A stretch of 8,435 nucleotides of DNA from JANWLD01 sp035700225 (GTDB taxonomy: Bacteria > Patescibacteriota > Saccharimonadia > Saccharimonadales > 2-12-FULL-41-12), in NCBI GenBank assembly GCA_035700225.1, contig DASSOT010000060.1:1-8435 (forward strand), written 5' to 3'. Every line of letters begins with the position of its first letter. Position 1 is the stretch's first letter. The notes under the pieces are model-generated. The model was not told the DNA's origin and did no database searches. It saw only the letters and a list, made by a program, of their open reading frames with translations. Made by a program: the position numbers and the translations under genes. Positions 1-5,740 of this stretch are shown here, piece after piece.

Positions 1-164
1 ATCCGGCCCAGAGTGTCCAGGCTCAGATTCTGTCGGCCTTTTTCAATGCGGTTTATGGCGCTCTGGGAAGTACCGAGTCGCCTTGCGAATTCAGCTTGGG
101 TCAAGCCTCTTTCTTGTCTGATTTGATAAATTAATTGGCCAATCTTTTCATTAGTAGTGGACAT
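1..164 (-). CDS. XRE-type helix-turn-helix protein, N-terminal part (runs off the window)
   Basis: The reverse strand from 164 encodes 54 codons beginning MSTTNEKIGQLIYQIRQERG and continuing through LTQAEFARRLGTSQSAINRIEKGRQ to NLSLDTLGRI at the edge. This is a full HTH_3/Cro-cI fold: helix 1 at about residues 5-18, the LTQAEFARRLG / SQSAINRIEKG helix-turn-helix at about 21-42, then the start of helix 5. The ATG at 164-162 is the only sensible start, and no Shine-Dalgarno precedes it. The body of the protein is outside the window. From memory, Saccharibacteria carry MurA-like (UDP-GlcNAc carboxyvinyltransferase) proteins with an N-terminal HTH of this kind, and murB lies nearby, so an HTH-MurA fusion is possible. 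The visible sequence shows only the HTH, so a plain regulator is equally allowed. It is divergent from glyA. Confidence 0.85.
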   Translation of the reverse strand, partial: MSTTNEKIGQLIYQIRQERGLTQAEFARRLGTSQSAINRIEKGRQNLSLDTLGR

Positions 165-173
165 ACTGCAATA

Positions 174-182
174 AAAATATCA
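174..182 (-). promoter_or_regulatory. Possible extended -10 of the HTH gene
   Basis: On the reverse strand TGA-TATTTT (TG at 182-181, hexamer 179-174) lies 9 nt before the ATG at 164. There is no good -35 and no Shine-Dalgarno, so any transcript would have a leader of only 2-3 nt. The AT-rich setting makes a chance match likely. Confidence 0.3.
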
Positions 183-243
183 CAGACGATATGAAATAAA
201 AAGTCATGAAATGTAGCGTTTTTTACCGTAATAGCTGAAAAAA

Positions 244-273
244 TTGGCCGGGCAGGTAATCCCCCGCTATAAT
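244..273 (+). promoter_or_regulatory. sigma70-like promoter of glyA
   Basis: TTGGCC (244-249), an 18-nt spacer and a perfect TATAAT (268-273) predict a start of transcription near 280. The leader would be about 33 nt and contains the strong Shine-Dalgarno AGAGGAGAG (302-310), 2 nt before the ATG at 313. The rest of 165-312 holds only the divergent start region of the HTH gene. Confidence 0.75.
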
Positions 274-312
274 CGATAGGTAATATAGCCCCGAGGGCGC
301 TAGAGGAGAGTT

Positions 313-1578
313 ATGAAAGACAAAGCGATTGCCAAATTGATTCAGGCTGAGAGAAAACGACAGTCAGAAGGCCTGGAGATGATACCTAGCGAAAACCACA
401 CGTCCAAAGACGTGCTATCCGCTCTTGGCAGTGTGCTCACCGACAAATACTCTGAAGGCTACCCCGGCATGCGCTATTACGGTGGTTGTGAAGTGGTAGA
501 CCAGGTTGAGAATCTGGCAAGGGACAGAGCCAAAAAACTGTTCGGTGTGGATCATGCGAATGTTCAGGGCTATTCCGGTTCGCCGGCCAACCAGGCCGTG
601 TATTACGCGCTTTTGGACCCAGGCGACAAAGTCATGGGGCTCAAGCTTTACTTCGGCGGGCACATGACACATGGGCTTAAAGTAAATTTCTCCGGCACCA
701 TATATAACTCGGTCCAGTACCAGACCGGGCATGACGGTTATCTCGATTACGAAGCTATGATGAAGCAGGCCAAAGAAGAAAAACCGAAGATGATAGTCGT
801 AGGGGCCACCGCTTACCCGCGTATTTATGATTGGAAGAAACTGCGCAAGATAGCGGACGAAGTAAACGCCTGGCTTCTGGCCGACATATCGCACATCGCC
901 GGCCTGGTGGTAGGCGGGGCTCACCCTTCGCCAGCTGGTATCGCCGATGTAATCATGACTACTACGCACAAGACCCTGCGCGGACCCAGAGGAGCGCTAA
1001 TACTTTGTAACGGCAATCCTTCTACTCCGCTGAAGAAGGTCGAAAGAACCAAAGAAAATCTGCCCACTTTGATAGACCGGGCGATAATACCAGGTCTGCA
1101 GGGCGGACCGCACAATCATCAGACTGCCGCTATAGCAGTGGCGTTGGGCGAGGCTTCCCAGCCTTCGTTCAAGACCTATGCCGCGCAGATAGTAAAAAAC
1201 GCCAAGAAGCTTGCCTCAGAGCTGAATGACAGGGGCTATGATTTAGTCACGGGCGGAACTGATAATCATTTGCTCCTTATAGATTTGACGAACAAGAAAG
1301 TAACCGGCAAAGAGGCGGAAGACGCCTTGGGCAAGGCCGGTATCACCGTAAATAAAAATACCGTGCCTTTCGACCCGCGCCCGCCTTTCAGCCCCAGCGG
1401 CATACGCCTCGGTACGCCGGCTCTGACCAGCAGGGGACTTAAAGAGAATCACATGGCACAGGTTGCCGAATGGATGGACGAAGCCATTAAAAACCGTGAA
1501 AATGAGCTTAAGCTTAAAGAACAAAGAGAAAAAATAAAGGAATTTGCACTTAATTTTCCTCTGCCAAGCTCAAAATAG
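313..1578 (+). CDS. glyA: Serine hydroxymethyltransferase (SHMT)
   Basis: PLP enzyme that interconverts serine + THF and glycine + 5,10-methylene-THF in the cytoplasm, the main entry of C1 units into folate. The 421-aa length matches the bacterial family (E. coli GlyA is 417). Visible signatures: N-terminal IPSENHTS (about 24-31) and KYSEGYPGMRYYGGCE (45-60); the cofactor region DISHIAGL (191-198), whose Asp191 and His194 correspond to the PLP-contacting Asp and His; the Schiff-base motif TTTHKTLRGPRG (216-227) with Lys220; and SGIRLGTPALTSRG (362-375) with carboxylate-binding Arg365. No key residue is missing. The ATG is fixed by the Shine-Dalgarno AGAGGAGAG just upstream, the best ribosome-binding site in the window. 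The gene appears monocistronic, with its own promoter and a new promoter downstream at 1614. The C-terminus is Lys/Glu rich. folC and a 5-formyl-THF cyclo-ligase lie within 5 kb. Confidence 0.97.
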   Translation: MKDKAIAKLIQAERKRQSEGLEMIPSENHTSKDVLSALGSVLTDKYSEGYPGMRYYGGCEVVDQVENLARDRAKKLFGVDHANVQGYSGSPANQAVYYALLDPGDKVMGLKLYFGGHMTHGLKVNFSGTIYNSVQYQTGHDGYLDYEAMMKQAKEEKPKMIVVGATAYPRIYDWKKLRKIADEVNAWLLADISHIAGLVVGGAHPSPAGIADVIMTTTHKTLRGPRGALILCNGNPSTPLKKVERTKENLPTLIDRAIIPGLQGGPHNHQTAAIAVALGEASQPSFKTYAAQIVKNAKKLASELNDRGYDLVTGGTDNHLLLIDLTNKKVTGKEAEDALGKAGITVNKNTVPFDPRPPFSPSGIRLGTPALTSRGLKENHMAQVAEWMDEAIKNRENELKLKEQREKIKEFALNFPLPSSK

Positions 1579-1613
1579 TCAAAATAAGTAATAAAAACCA
1601 CTACATTTAGCGC

Positions 1614-1642
1614 TTGCGTTTTTGAAAAATGGGGTATATAAA
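1614..1642 (+). promoter_or_regulatory. sigma70-like promoter of the 161-aa orphan gene
   Basis: TTGCGT (1614-1619), a 17-nt spacer and TATAAA (1637-1642) put the start of transcription near 1649, giving a leader of about 55 nt. Placement in the gap after glyA supports separate transcription of the following gene. Confidence 0.65.
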
Positions 1643-1650
1643 TAGGGGTA

Positions 1651-1680
1651 GTGACGATTAAAATAAAAACGGATCGTTAC
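1651..1680 (+). promoter_or_regulatory. Hairpin in the 5' leader of the orphan gene
   Basis: GTGACGAT (1651-1658) pairs with ATCGTTAC (1673-1680): 8 bp including one G-U pair, with a 14-nt A-rich loop. It begins about 2 nt after the predicted start of transcription and ends 23 nt before the ATG. No T-tract follows, so it is not an intrinsic terminator. It could stabilise the 5' end or be a protein site. Confidence 0.4.
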
Positions 1681-1703
1681 AAACAAAGATAGAGATTCAA
1701 AAA

Positions 1704-2189
1704 ATGGGTGCAAACAAAACACCGTTTCCGATCTTAAGGGCAGACAGGTTTGAGTTTGAAAGCCGGCGCAGTATGGTGGAAAGAATGTTGCCAAGGCACC
1801 ATAACAGGCCTCCGACAGCAGATCAAAGAGATGATAGGCTTTGGGCTGTCGAAGGCGTGTTAGTACCCGGACGTGAAGACACTAGAAGATTATTGGCCGT
1901 AAATATCGGTGATTTAACCGTACCCGACCTAAGTAGGGACGGGGCCGTGACTATTGAGGGCGAGCACATCGCCGCTATGCTGGTTTCCGCAAGGCTGGGA
2001 CGGCTCACAGCAGAATTTCCTGACTTGGAAAAACTGGACGGTACCGAAGCCCGCATAGTCTTGCCGCACGGGGCAAAAAAGCCTCTTTATGCCGAGGGTA
2101 TGAAGTTGATGGAAGAAACCTTCGCTTCCATGGGCGGAGTTGCCGCCGGGCAGGGCGCAGAGGTCATACCCATGCCCAACGCCGCTTAA
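1704..2189 (+). CDS. Hypothetical protein, 161 aa, unknown function
   Basis: I do not recognise this protein. It is predicted to be soluble and cytoplasmic, with no signal peptide and no membrane segment. The N-terminal 45 residues are rich in Arg and charged (RADRFEFESRRSMVERM, then RHHNRPPTADQRDDR). A more regular region follows from about 46 to 145, with alternating hydrophobic stretches (LWAVEGVLVPG, RRLLAVNIGDLTVPDL, AAMLVSARLGRLTAEF, EARIVLPHG). The tail is Ala/Gly rich and ends VIPMPNAA. The ATG at 1704 follows a weak AGAGA (1691-1695); Met24 (1773) is an alternative start. Evidence that it is real: its own promoter, a leader hairpin, codon use like its neighbours, and a tail-to-tail junction in which its TAA and the murB TAA overlap by 4 bases. 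Probably a lineage-restricted gene. Confidence 0.72.
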   Translation: MGANKTPFPILRADRFEFESRRSMVERMLPRHHNRPPTADQRDDRLWAVEGVLVPGREDTRRLLAVNIGDLTVPDLSRDGAVTIEGEHIAAMLVSARLGRLTAEFPDLEKLDGTEARIVLPHGAKKPLYAEGMKLMEETFASMGGVAAGQGAEVIPMPNAA

Positions 2190-3217
2190 ATCAATTCCGG
2201 TTCCTGTTTCAAAGTAACGCCGAATTTTTCTTCGGCCTTTTTTATTATGGCGTCGCGGAAGGCTATCAGCGAAGCCGTGTCTTTGGCTTTTTCATTCACA
2301 AATACGAGTGCGTGCTTGTCCCATGTGGCCATGCCGGTATTGGGCTCATGGTATCCCTTCAGCCCCATCTGATCCAACATCCACGCGGCGGATATTTTCG
2401 ATGTATTATCACCAATATCCCAGTGCGGGATACCCGGGAACTTATCTATCAGTTCTTCCAGCTGATATTTCTCTATTATCGGATTTGCAAAGAAAGAACC
2501 GCAGTTCGCTACCTTAGCCGGGTCGGGTAGCTTGCTATTCCTGACCGCCATGACGGCTTTTCTGATGATCTGCGGGGTATATGTGGTGATATTGTGCTGG
2601 CTCAGATATGTCTGCAGAGCGCCATAAAACGGAGGCATGGGCGGATTCTTGCTTAAAGCCAGCGTTATGGAAGTTATCATGAACCTGCCTTTGTCCTTGC
2701 CGTTGAACCGGCTTTTGCGGTAAGAGAAATCGCATTCGGTCTTTGGTATGACCACCATCTTTTTCTCTAGCGTGTCATAAGCCTGCACGCAGACCAGCGT
2801 ATCGGCTATCTCTTTGCCGTAAGCTCCCACATTCTGAACCGGCGTGGCTCCTGCCGTGCCCGGTATCAGGGATAGGTTTTCTATGCCTGACAGGCCTGCT
2901 TCGACCGTTTTAGCTACCGTACTGTCCCAGTTTTCTCCTGCATTGATGTTTACGAACGTCTCAAATTCCTGGTCCTGCAACTCAAAACCCATTATCTTGT
3001 TTACCAGAACCAAACCGTCGAACCCCTGGTCATTCCAGACGATGTTACTGCCGTCGCCTATCATTATGACCTTGCAGTTTCGTTGTGCGGCCCACTGCAG
3101 TGCAGGCTCAATCTGCTGGGGCGAAGTTATATCCAGAAGATACTTCGCCGGTCCGCCCAGGCGCATCGTCGAATGCCTGCTCAGAGGAACGTTCTCTAGC
3201 GGTTGCAAGCTATCCAT
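2186..3217 (-). CDS. murB: UDP-N-acetylenolpyruvoylglucosamine reductase (MurB, type I)
   Basis: FAD/NADPH enzyme that reduces enolpyruvyl-UDP-GlcNAc to UDP-MurNAc, the second committed step of cytoplasmic peptidoglycan precursor synthesis. Counting from the chosen start (343 aa): substrate-entry region STMRLGGPAKYLL (16-28); FAD-binding IGDGSN (53-58) and IPGTAGATPVQNVGAYG (118-134); YRKSRF (166-171); CGSFFANP (239-246) with proton donor Ser241; and C-terminal EPEL with the expected catalytic Glu341, two residues before the stop. This is the E. coli-like type I form (342 aa). The frame is open upstream to ATGs at 3274 and 3262, but neither has a ribosome-binding site and the extra 19 residues exceed family length and cross an inverted repeat. 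I therefore use Met at 3217. It too lacks a Shine-Dalgarno but follows a plausible -10, suggesting a near-leaderless mRNA. Divergent from the XRE gene at 3292. Confidence 0.95.
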   Translation of the reverse strand: MDSLQPLENVPLSRHSTMRLGGPAKYLLDITSPQQIEPALQWAAQRNCKVIMIGDGSNIVWNDQGFDGLVLVNKIMGFELQDQEFETFVNINAGENWDSTVAKTVEAGLSGIENLSLIPGTAGATPVQNVGAYGKEIADTLVCVQAYDTLEKKMVVIPKTECDFSYRKSRFNGKDKGRFMITSITLALSKNPPMPPFYGALQTYLSQHNITTYTPQIIRKAVMAVRNSKLPDPAKVANCGSFFANPIIEKYQLEELIDKFPGIPHWDIGDNTSKISAAWMLDQMGLKGYHEPNTGMATWDKHALVFVNEKAKDTASLIAFRDAIIKKAEEKFGVTLKQEPELI

Positions 3218-3227
3218 AACACTTAAG

Positions 3228-3236
3228 TATATATCA
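3228..3236 (-). promoter_or_regulatory. Possible extended -10 of murB
   Basis: On the reverse strand TGA-TATATA (TG at 3236-3235, hexamer 3233-3228) lies 10 nt before the ATG at 3217; the overlapping TATACT (3231-3226) is 8 nt before it. A start of transcription near 3219-3221 would leave a leader of 2-4 nt. A TTGCAT at 3250-3245 sits too close (13-15 nt) to be a standard -35. The exact hexamer is ambiguous. Confidence 0.45.
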
Positions 3237-3244
3237 ATATCCAC

Positions 3245-3262
3245 ATGCAAGTTCGCTTGCAT
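3245..3262. promoter_or_regulatory. Inverted repeat, candidate operator between murB and the XRE gene
   Basis: ATGCAAG (3245-3251), TTCG, CTTGCAT (3256-3262): a perfect 7-bp dyad in the 74-bp gap between two divergent starts. The right arm supplies the -35 TTGCAT of the XRE promoter, and the left arm faces murB. Its place and symmetry fit an operator for the adjacent HTH protein (autoregulation, perhaps also of murB). That link is inference. Confidence 0.5.
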
Positions 3263-3285
3263 ACGCAAAAACATAGGAGTACATT
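3257..3285 (+). promoter_or_regulatory. Promoter of the XRE gene, leaderless geometry
   Basis: TTGCAT (3257-3262), exactly 17 nt, TACATT (3280-3285), then 6 nt to the ATG at 3292. Transcription would start at or within a base of the start codon. An AGGAG at 3275-3279 lies in the spacer, 12 nt from the ATG. If this promoter is right it is not transcribed; if a promoter further upstream is used it would be a distant Shine-Dalgarno. Confidence 0.5.
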
Positions 3286-3291
3286 AGAGAT

Positions 3292-3858
3292 ATGGGAAAA
3301 AGCAACGACGAGCCCTACAAGGCTCTAGGCGCCAAAATCAAACATTTGAGGGAACAGTGGCACCAAAGCTTGGAGGAGGTTTCCGGCACGCTTGAAATAG
3401 ACCGGGCGATTCTAAAAGAGATAGAATCCGGCAAATCCTTGCCGGCTGACGATATACTTAACATGTTAATCAACCATTTCCTTCTTACGGACGAACAGGC
3501 TGATGAGCTTCGCCAGCTGGCGATGATTCAGCAGGAACCGGCAACAGATACTCTGCTTGGGGGCATTGAGGACATGATAATGAAGCAGGTCGTAATGTAT
3601 CTTCCCAATGACAACAAAGTCGTTTACACGGACAGCATGAATGCCATAGTTAACAAGCATGGTGTGACATTACAGTTCATGCAGAATTCGCCGGCCAATA
3701 GCCAGCAAGTGACCGTAAGCCAGGTCGGCATGAGCAAGGAACATGCCAAAAAGGTGGTAGAAGTGCTTTCCAAGACTCTGGCGGATCATGACCGTAGCCA
3801 GCAGACCAAACTCTTGCCCGACAAGACGAACGAAACCAAGAAAAGCAACAAGAAATAA
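3292..3858 (+). CDS. XRE-family HTH protein with DUF3467-like C-terminal domain
   Basis: 188-aa predicted DNA-binding protein. Residues about 10-64 form an HTH_3-like domain: LGAKIKHLREQW, then SLEEVSGTLEIDRAILKEIESGKSLP as the helix-turn-helix and its follow-on helix. It lacks the usual LTQ..A motif, so it is a diverged member. A helical linker follows (66-98). The stretch from about 107 to 166 (KVVYTDSMNAIVNKHGVT through MSKEHAKKVVEVLSKTLADHD) resembles DUF3467 small proteins, which have a beta sheet and a SPEHAK-like helix. The tail is Lys/Asn rich. The target is unknown. The dyad at 3245-3262 beside its own promoter suggests autoregulation, and the divergent placement allows a role in murB expression; both are inference. 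The tRNA-Arg promoter follows after 35 bp. The gene carries one copy of the 16-bp repeated motif (3454-3469). Confidence 0.85.
   Translation: MGKSNDEPYKALGAKIKHLREQWHQSLEEVSGTLEIDRAILKEIESGKSLPADDILNMLINHFLLTDEQADELRQLAMIQQEPATDTLLGGIEDMIMKQVVMYLPNDNKVVYTDSMNAIVNKHGVTLQFMQNSPANSQQVTVSQVGMSKEHAKKVVEVLSKTLADHDRSQQTKLLPDKTNETKKSNKK
3454..3469 (+). repeat. Copy 1 of the ATACTTAACANGTTAA motif (in the XRE gene)
   Basis: ATACTTAACATGTTAA, codons for Ile-Leu-Asn-Met-Leu. In this copy the inner 12 bases TTAACATGTTAA are a perfect palindrome. It matches the other two copies at all 15 fixed positions. Confidence 0.6.
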
Positions 3859-3893
3859 ACCCCGCCAAGGTGTTATATTTGTCTGAAACAGGC

Positions 3894-3899
3894 TATAAT
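3894..3899 (+). promoter_or_regulatory. -10 element upstream of tRNA-Arg
   Basis: A perfect TATAAT lies 25 nt before the first tRNA base, predicting a start near 3906 and a leader of about 19 nt. The -35 region (3871-3876, TGTTAT) is poor. Confidence 0.55.
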
Positions 3900-3924
3900 C
3901 TATTCTGTTAAGTTTTTGTGGTAT

Positions 3925-4001
3925 GCCCGAGTAGCTCAGCGGATTAGAGCACTGGTCTTCGGAACCAGGTGTCGGGGGTTCGAATCCCTCCTCGGGTACC
4001 A
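3925..4001 (+). tRNA. trnR(ucg): tRNA-Arg(UCG)
   Basis: A complete 77-nt cloverleaf with encoded CCA (3999-4001). Acceptor GCCCGAG pairs with CTCGGGT; D-stem GCTC/GAGC; anticodon stem CTGGT/ACCAG around the loop CTTCGGA, giving anticodon TCG that reads CGA; variable loop GTGTC; T-arm GGGGG-TTCGAAT-CCCTC with one G-U pair. The discriminator is A. The terminal acceptor pair is G1-U72 rather than G-C, which is slightly unusual. Its own TATAAT lies 25 nt upstream. The next gene starts only 14 nt after CCA, so a joint transcript is likely. Confidence 0.96.
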
Positions 4002-4015
4002 TTGATATATCCTTT

Positions 4016-4483
4016 ATGATTCACACGATTCTGTACGTATTATTCATAATCCCATTCACGGTGTGGCTCGGCTACGAGCTAAAGGTGAAATACTCTCTTT
4101 CGCGACATAAGATTTGGATTATCCTGGCGGTCATCACCGGAATAACCGGTGCTTTCACCTTCAAGATAAAACCCGATATGGTCGGAAACTTCCTGCTTCA
4201 TGCCAGCGGAGGAGTAGCTTCGGCCTTCCTGTTCGTTTATCTGCTCAAAACGTTGAAACTTAGATTTTCCTGGCGCATGGACTTGGTGTTATTATTCGCG
4301 TTCGTTTCCATGCTGGGCGTGCTTAACGAACTGGCTGAATATCTGTTTGAGTTTCTAGGCTTCGGGCCGTTCAGCTTTGATAAACATGACACTTGGCGCG
4401 ACCTGGCGGCCAACACCACGGGCGCATTGGTTTGCTGGACAGTCATCAAGGCCGCATCGTACATAAGAAGCAAAAAAGCATGA
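4016..4483 (+). CDS. Small polytopic membrane protein, VanZ/YjdF-like
   Basis: 155-aa integral membrane protein with about five hydrophobic segments: 4-20, 33-50, 57-79, 88-113 and 129-149. Conserved-looking polar residues sit inside or beside the membrane: HASGG (62-66), NELAEY (104-109) and DTWRDLAANTTGA (125-137). The last two resemble the E..E/Q and D..DL..N..GA pattern of VanZ-like and YjdF/DUF2238-like families, whose biochemical role is poorly defined. A link to glycopeptide resistance should not be assumed. The ATG begins 14 nt after the tRNA-Arg CCA without a Shine-Dalgarno. A weak TGA-TATATC lies just upstream (4003-4011), so it is either read from the tRNA promoter or is itself near-leaderless. 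Its stop overlaps the folC start as ATGA (4480-4483), implying translational coupling. Confidence 0.8.
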   Translation: MIHTILYVLFIIPFTVWLGYELKVKYSLSRHKIWIILAVITGITGAFTFKIKPDMVGNFLLHASGGVASAFLFVYLLKTLKLRFSWRMDLVLLFAFVSMLGVLNELAEYLFEFLGFGPFSFDKHDTWRDLAANTTGALVCWTVIKAASYIRSKKA

Positions 4484-5715
4484 AATCATTCGCTGAAGTT
4501 GAAAAAGCCGTCAATAGCTACGCCATGTCTCTGGACAGGTCGTCTAGCTACTCTTTGGAGAGGATAATCACTTTGATGGAAGCGCTTGGTAACCCGCAGG
4601 AAAAATTCAAGACCGTGCACATAGCCGGTACCAGCGGCAAAACCTCGACCTCTTATTATACGGCCGCCATGCTTGAAAAGGCTGGCTATAAGGTCGGCTT
4701 GAGCGTATCGCCCTATGTCAACGATATGAACGAAAGGGTACAGATAGGCACGGAGCCTCTGCCGGAAACCTTGTTTTGCCAGGAGTTCAGTCAATTTTTT
4801 GAGATACTTAACAAGTTAAGTATCAGGCCGACTTATTTTGAGCTTTTCGTATCATTCGCTTATTGGTATTTTGCCAAAGCCGGCGTGGAATATGCAGTTA
4901 TGGAAGTGGGCCTGGGCGGGCTTTTAGACGGGACAAACGTAATCCGGCGCGAAGACAAGGTCTGCATAATAACCGATATCGGGCTGGACCATATATCCGT
5001 ACTCGGCGGCACCATAAAAGAAGTCGCCGCGCAAAAGGCCGGTATTATCCAACCTCACAACCACGTTTTTATCTACCGCCAATCTTCCGAAATTGACACT
5101 CAGATACAGGCTCGCGCAAGGGAAAAGCACGCCATCATACATTATGCTGATGCAAAGCCTGCGCAGGAATGCCTGCAAAGGCGCAATTGGAACCTGGCGC
5201 AAACGGCATGTGAATATATTCTGGATAGAGACGGCAAGGAAAGACCGGCAAGCGAAGCTTGGCTCCAGACCGCGTATATAACCATACCGGGGCGCCAGGA
5301 AACGCTGAAGTACAAAGAGAAGACCATAATCCTGGACGGGGCCCATAATGCTCAGAAAACGGATTTTTTGGTTGAGAGTTTCAGGGCCAGGTATCCGGAT
5401 GAAAGCCCGGCCGTATTATTAGCCATAGGTGCAAACAAGGATATACATGTGCAAGGCATGGCTCAAAGCCTGGGGATTTTGGCGAATTTTACGATTATCA
5501 CAACCTTTAGCAAAGGCGGCGATACGCCTTATCCGTCCATTGATCCGGAGGAAATTGCGAAATATTTTGATGAACAGTGTGTAACGGTAGGGCCGGATTT
5601 GCAAAGAGCCATCGAAGCTTTGCTCGCAAGGGAAGAGAAAATTTTGCTGGTAACCGGTTCGCTATACCTGGTCGGCGCCGTCAAAAAACTGCTAAAAGAT
5701 ATTTTCCTCGAATAA
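4480..5715 (+). CDS. folC: Folylpolyglutamate synthase / dihydrofolate synthase-type Mur ligase (FolC)
   Basis: ATP-dependent ligase that adds glutamate to folates (and, in bifunctional forms, to dihydropteroate), retaining and activating the cofactor. The 411-aa length is normal. Motifs: P-loop HIAGTSGKTS (47-56); SPYVNDMNERVQIG (77-90), matching the family SP....NER.. segment; EVGLGGLLDGTN (142-153), where the family's usual GGRLDATN is GGLLDGTN; TDIGLDHISVLG (165-176); QKAGII (185-190) with Lys186, the expected carbamylated Mg-binding lysine; LDGAHN (285-290) at the start of the C-terminal domain; and VTGSLYLVG (391-399) near the end. The ATG at 4480 is chosen because it overlaps the upstream TGA as ATGA and has AAGAAG 9 nt before it. 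The frame is open to 4393, inside the upstream gene, which is not credible. With glyA and the cyclo-ligase it makes a folate-salvage set. Whether it also has dihydrofolate synthase activity cannot be told from sequence. Confidence 0.95.
   Translation: MKSFAEVEKAVNSYAMSLDRSSSYSLERIITLMEALGNPQEKFKTVHIAGTSGKTSTSYYTAAMLEKAGYKVGLSVSPYVNDMNERVQIGTEPLPETLFCQEFSQFFEILNKLSIRPTYFELFVSFAYWYFAKAGVEYAVMEVGLGGLLDGTNVIRREDKVCIITDIGLDHISVLGGTIKEVAAQKAGIIQPHNHVFIYRQSSEIDTQIQARAREKHAIIHYADAKPAQECLQRRNWNLAQTACEYILDRDGKERPASEAWLQTAYITIPGRQETLKYKEKTIILDGAHNAQKTDFLVESFRARYPDESPAVLLAIGANKDIHVQGMAQSLGILANFTIITTFSKGGDTPYPSIDPEEIAKYFDEQCVTVGPDLQRAIEALLAREEKILLVTGSLYLVGAVKKLLKDIFLE
4803..4824. repeat. 22-bp near-perfect palindrome in folC, containing copy 2 of ATACTTAACANGTTAA
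   Basis: GATACTTAAC (4803-4812), AA, GTTAAGTATC (4815-4824): two perfect 10-bp arms separated by two bases. A 2-nt loop is poor for an RNA hairpin, so the symmetry looks more like a dimeric protein site. Motif copy 2 is 4804-4819, codons Ile-Leu-Asn-Lys-Leu. Confidence 0.6.
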
Positions 5716-5740
5716 TCTAAAACCTGGTAATTTAATTTCG

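Noticed and set aside
415..969. 184-codon reverse-strand frame inside glyA
   Set aside because: It lies wholly opposite a clear SHMT gene and shows no recognisable protein features; a shadow frame.
1609..1625. Possible glyA terminator AGCGCTTGCG followed by TTTTT
   Set aside because: The only stem is CGC/GCG with a 2-nt loop, too small to form; the same bases serve as the -35 of the next promoter.
3223..3230. A fourth partial copy of the repeated motif (TTAAGTAT) in the murB promoter region
   Set aside because: Only 8 bases match and the inner CANG dyad is absent; AT-rich promoter DNA easily gives this by chance.
3218..3274. Longer murB start (MFLRMQANLH...) at 3274
   Set aside because: No ribosome-binding site; it exceeds the family's usual length, crosses the perfect inverted repeat and would leave only 17 bp for divergent promoters. 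Kept as an alternative only.
3648..3663. Degenerate copy ATAGTTAACAAGCATG in the XRE gene
   Set aside because: It matches the first 12 motif positions except one but loses the second half of the dyad; not counted.
3670..4002. Reverse-strand reading frame of 110 codons with EEGFEPPTPGSEDQCSNPLSYSG
   Set aside because: This is the familiar artefact of translating the antisense strand of a tRNA gene; it covers tRNA-Arg and the antisense of the XRE gene.
4393..4479. folC extended upstream to an ATG at 4393
   Set aside because: The extra 29 residues overlap the VanZ-like gene, do not look like FolC, and the ATGA overlap with AAGAAG supports 4480.
4016..4483. Glycopeptide-resistance (vanZ) gene
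   Set aside because: VanZ-like motifs occur widely in proteins unrelated to resistance; no other van genes are present.
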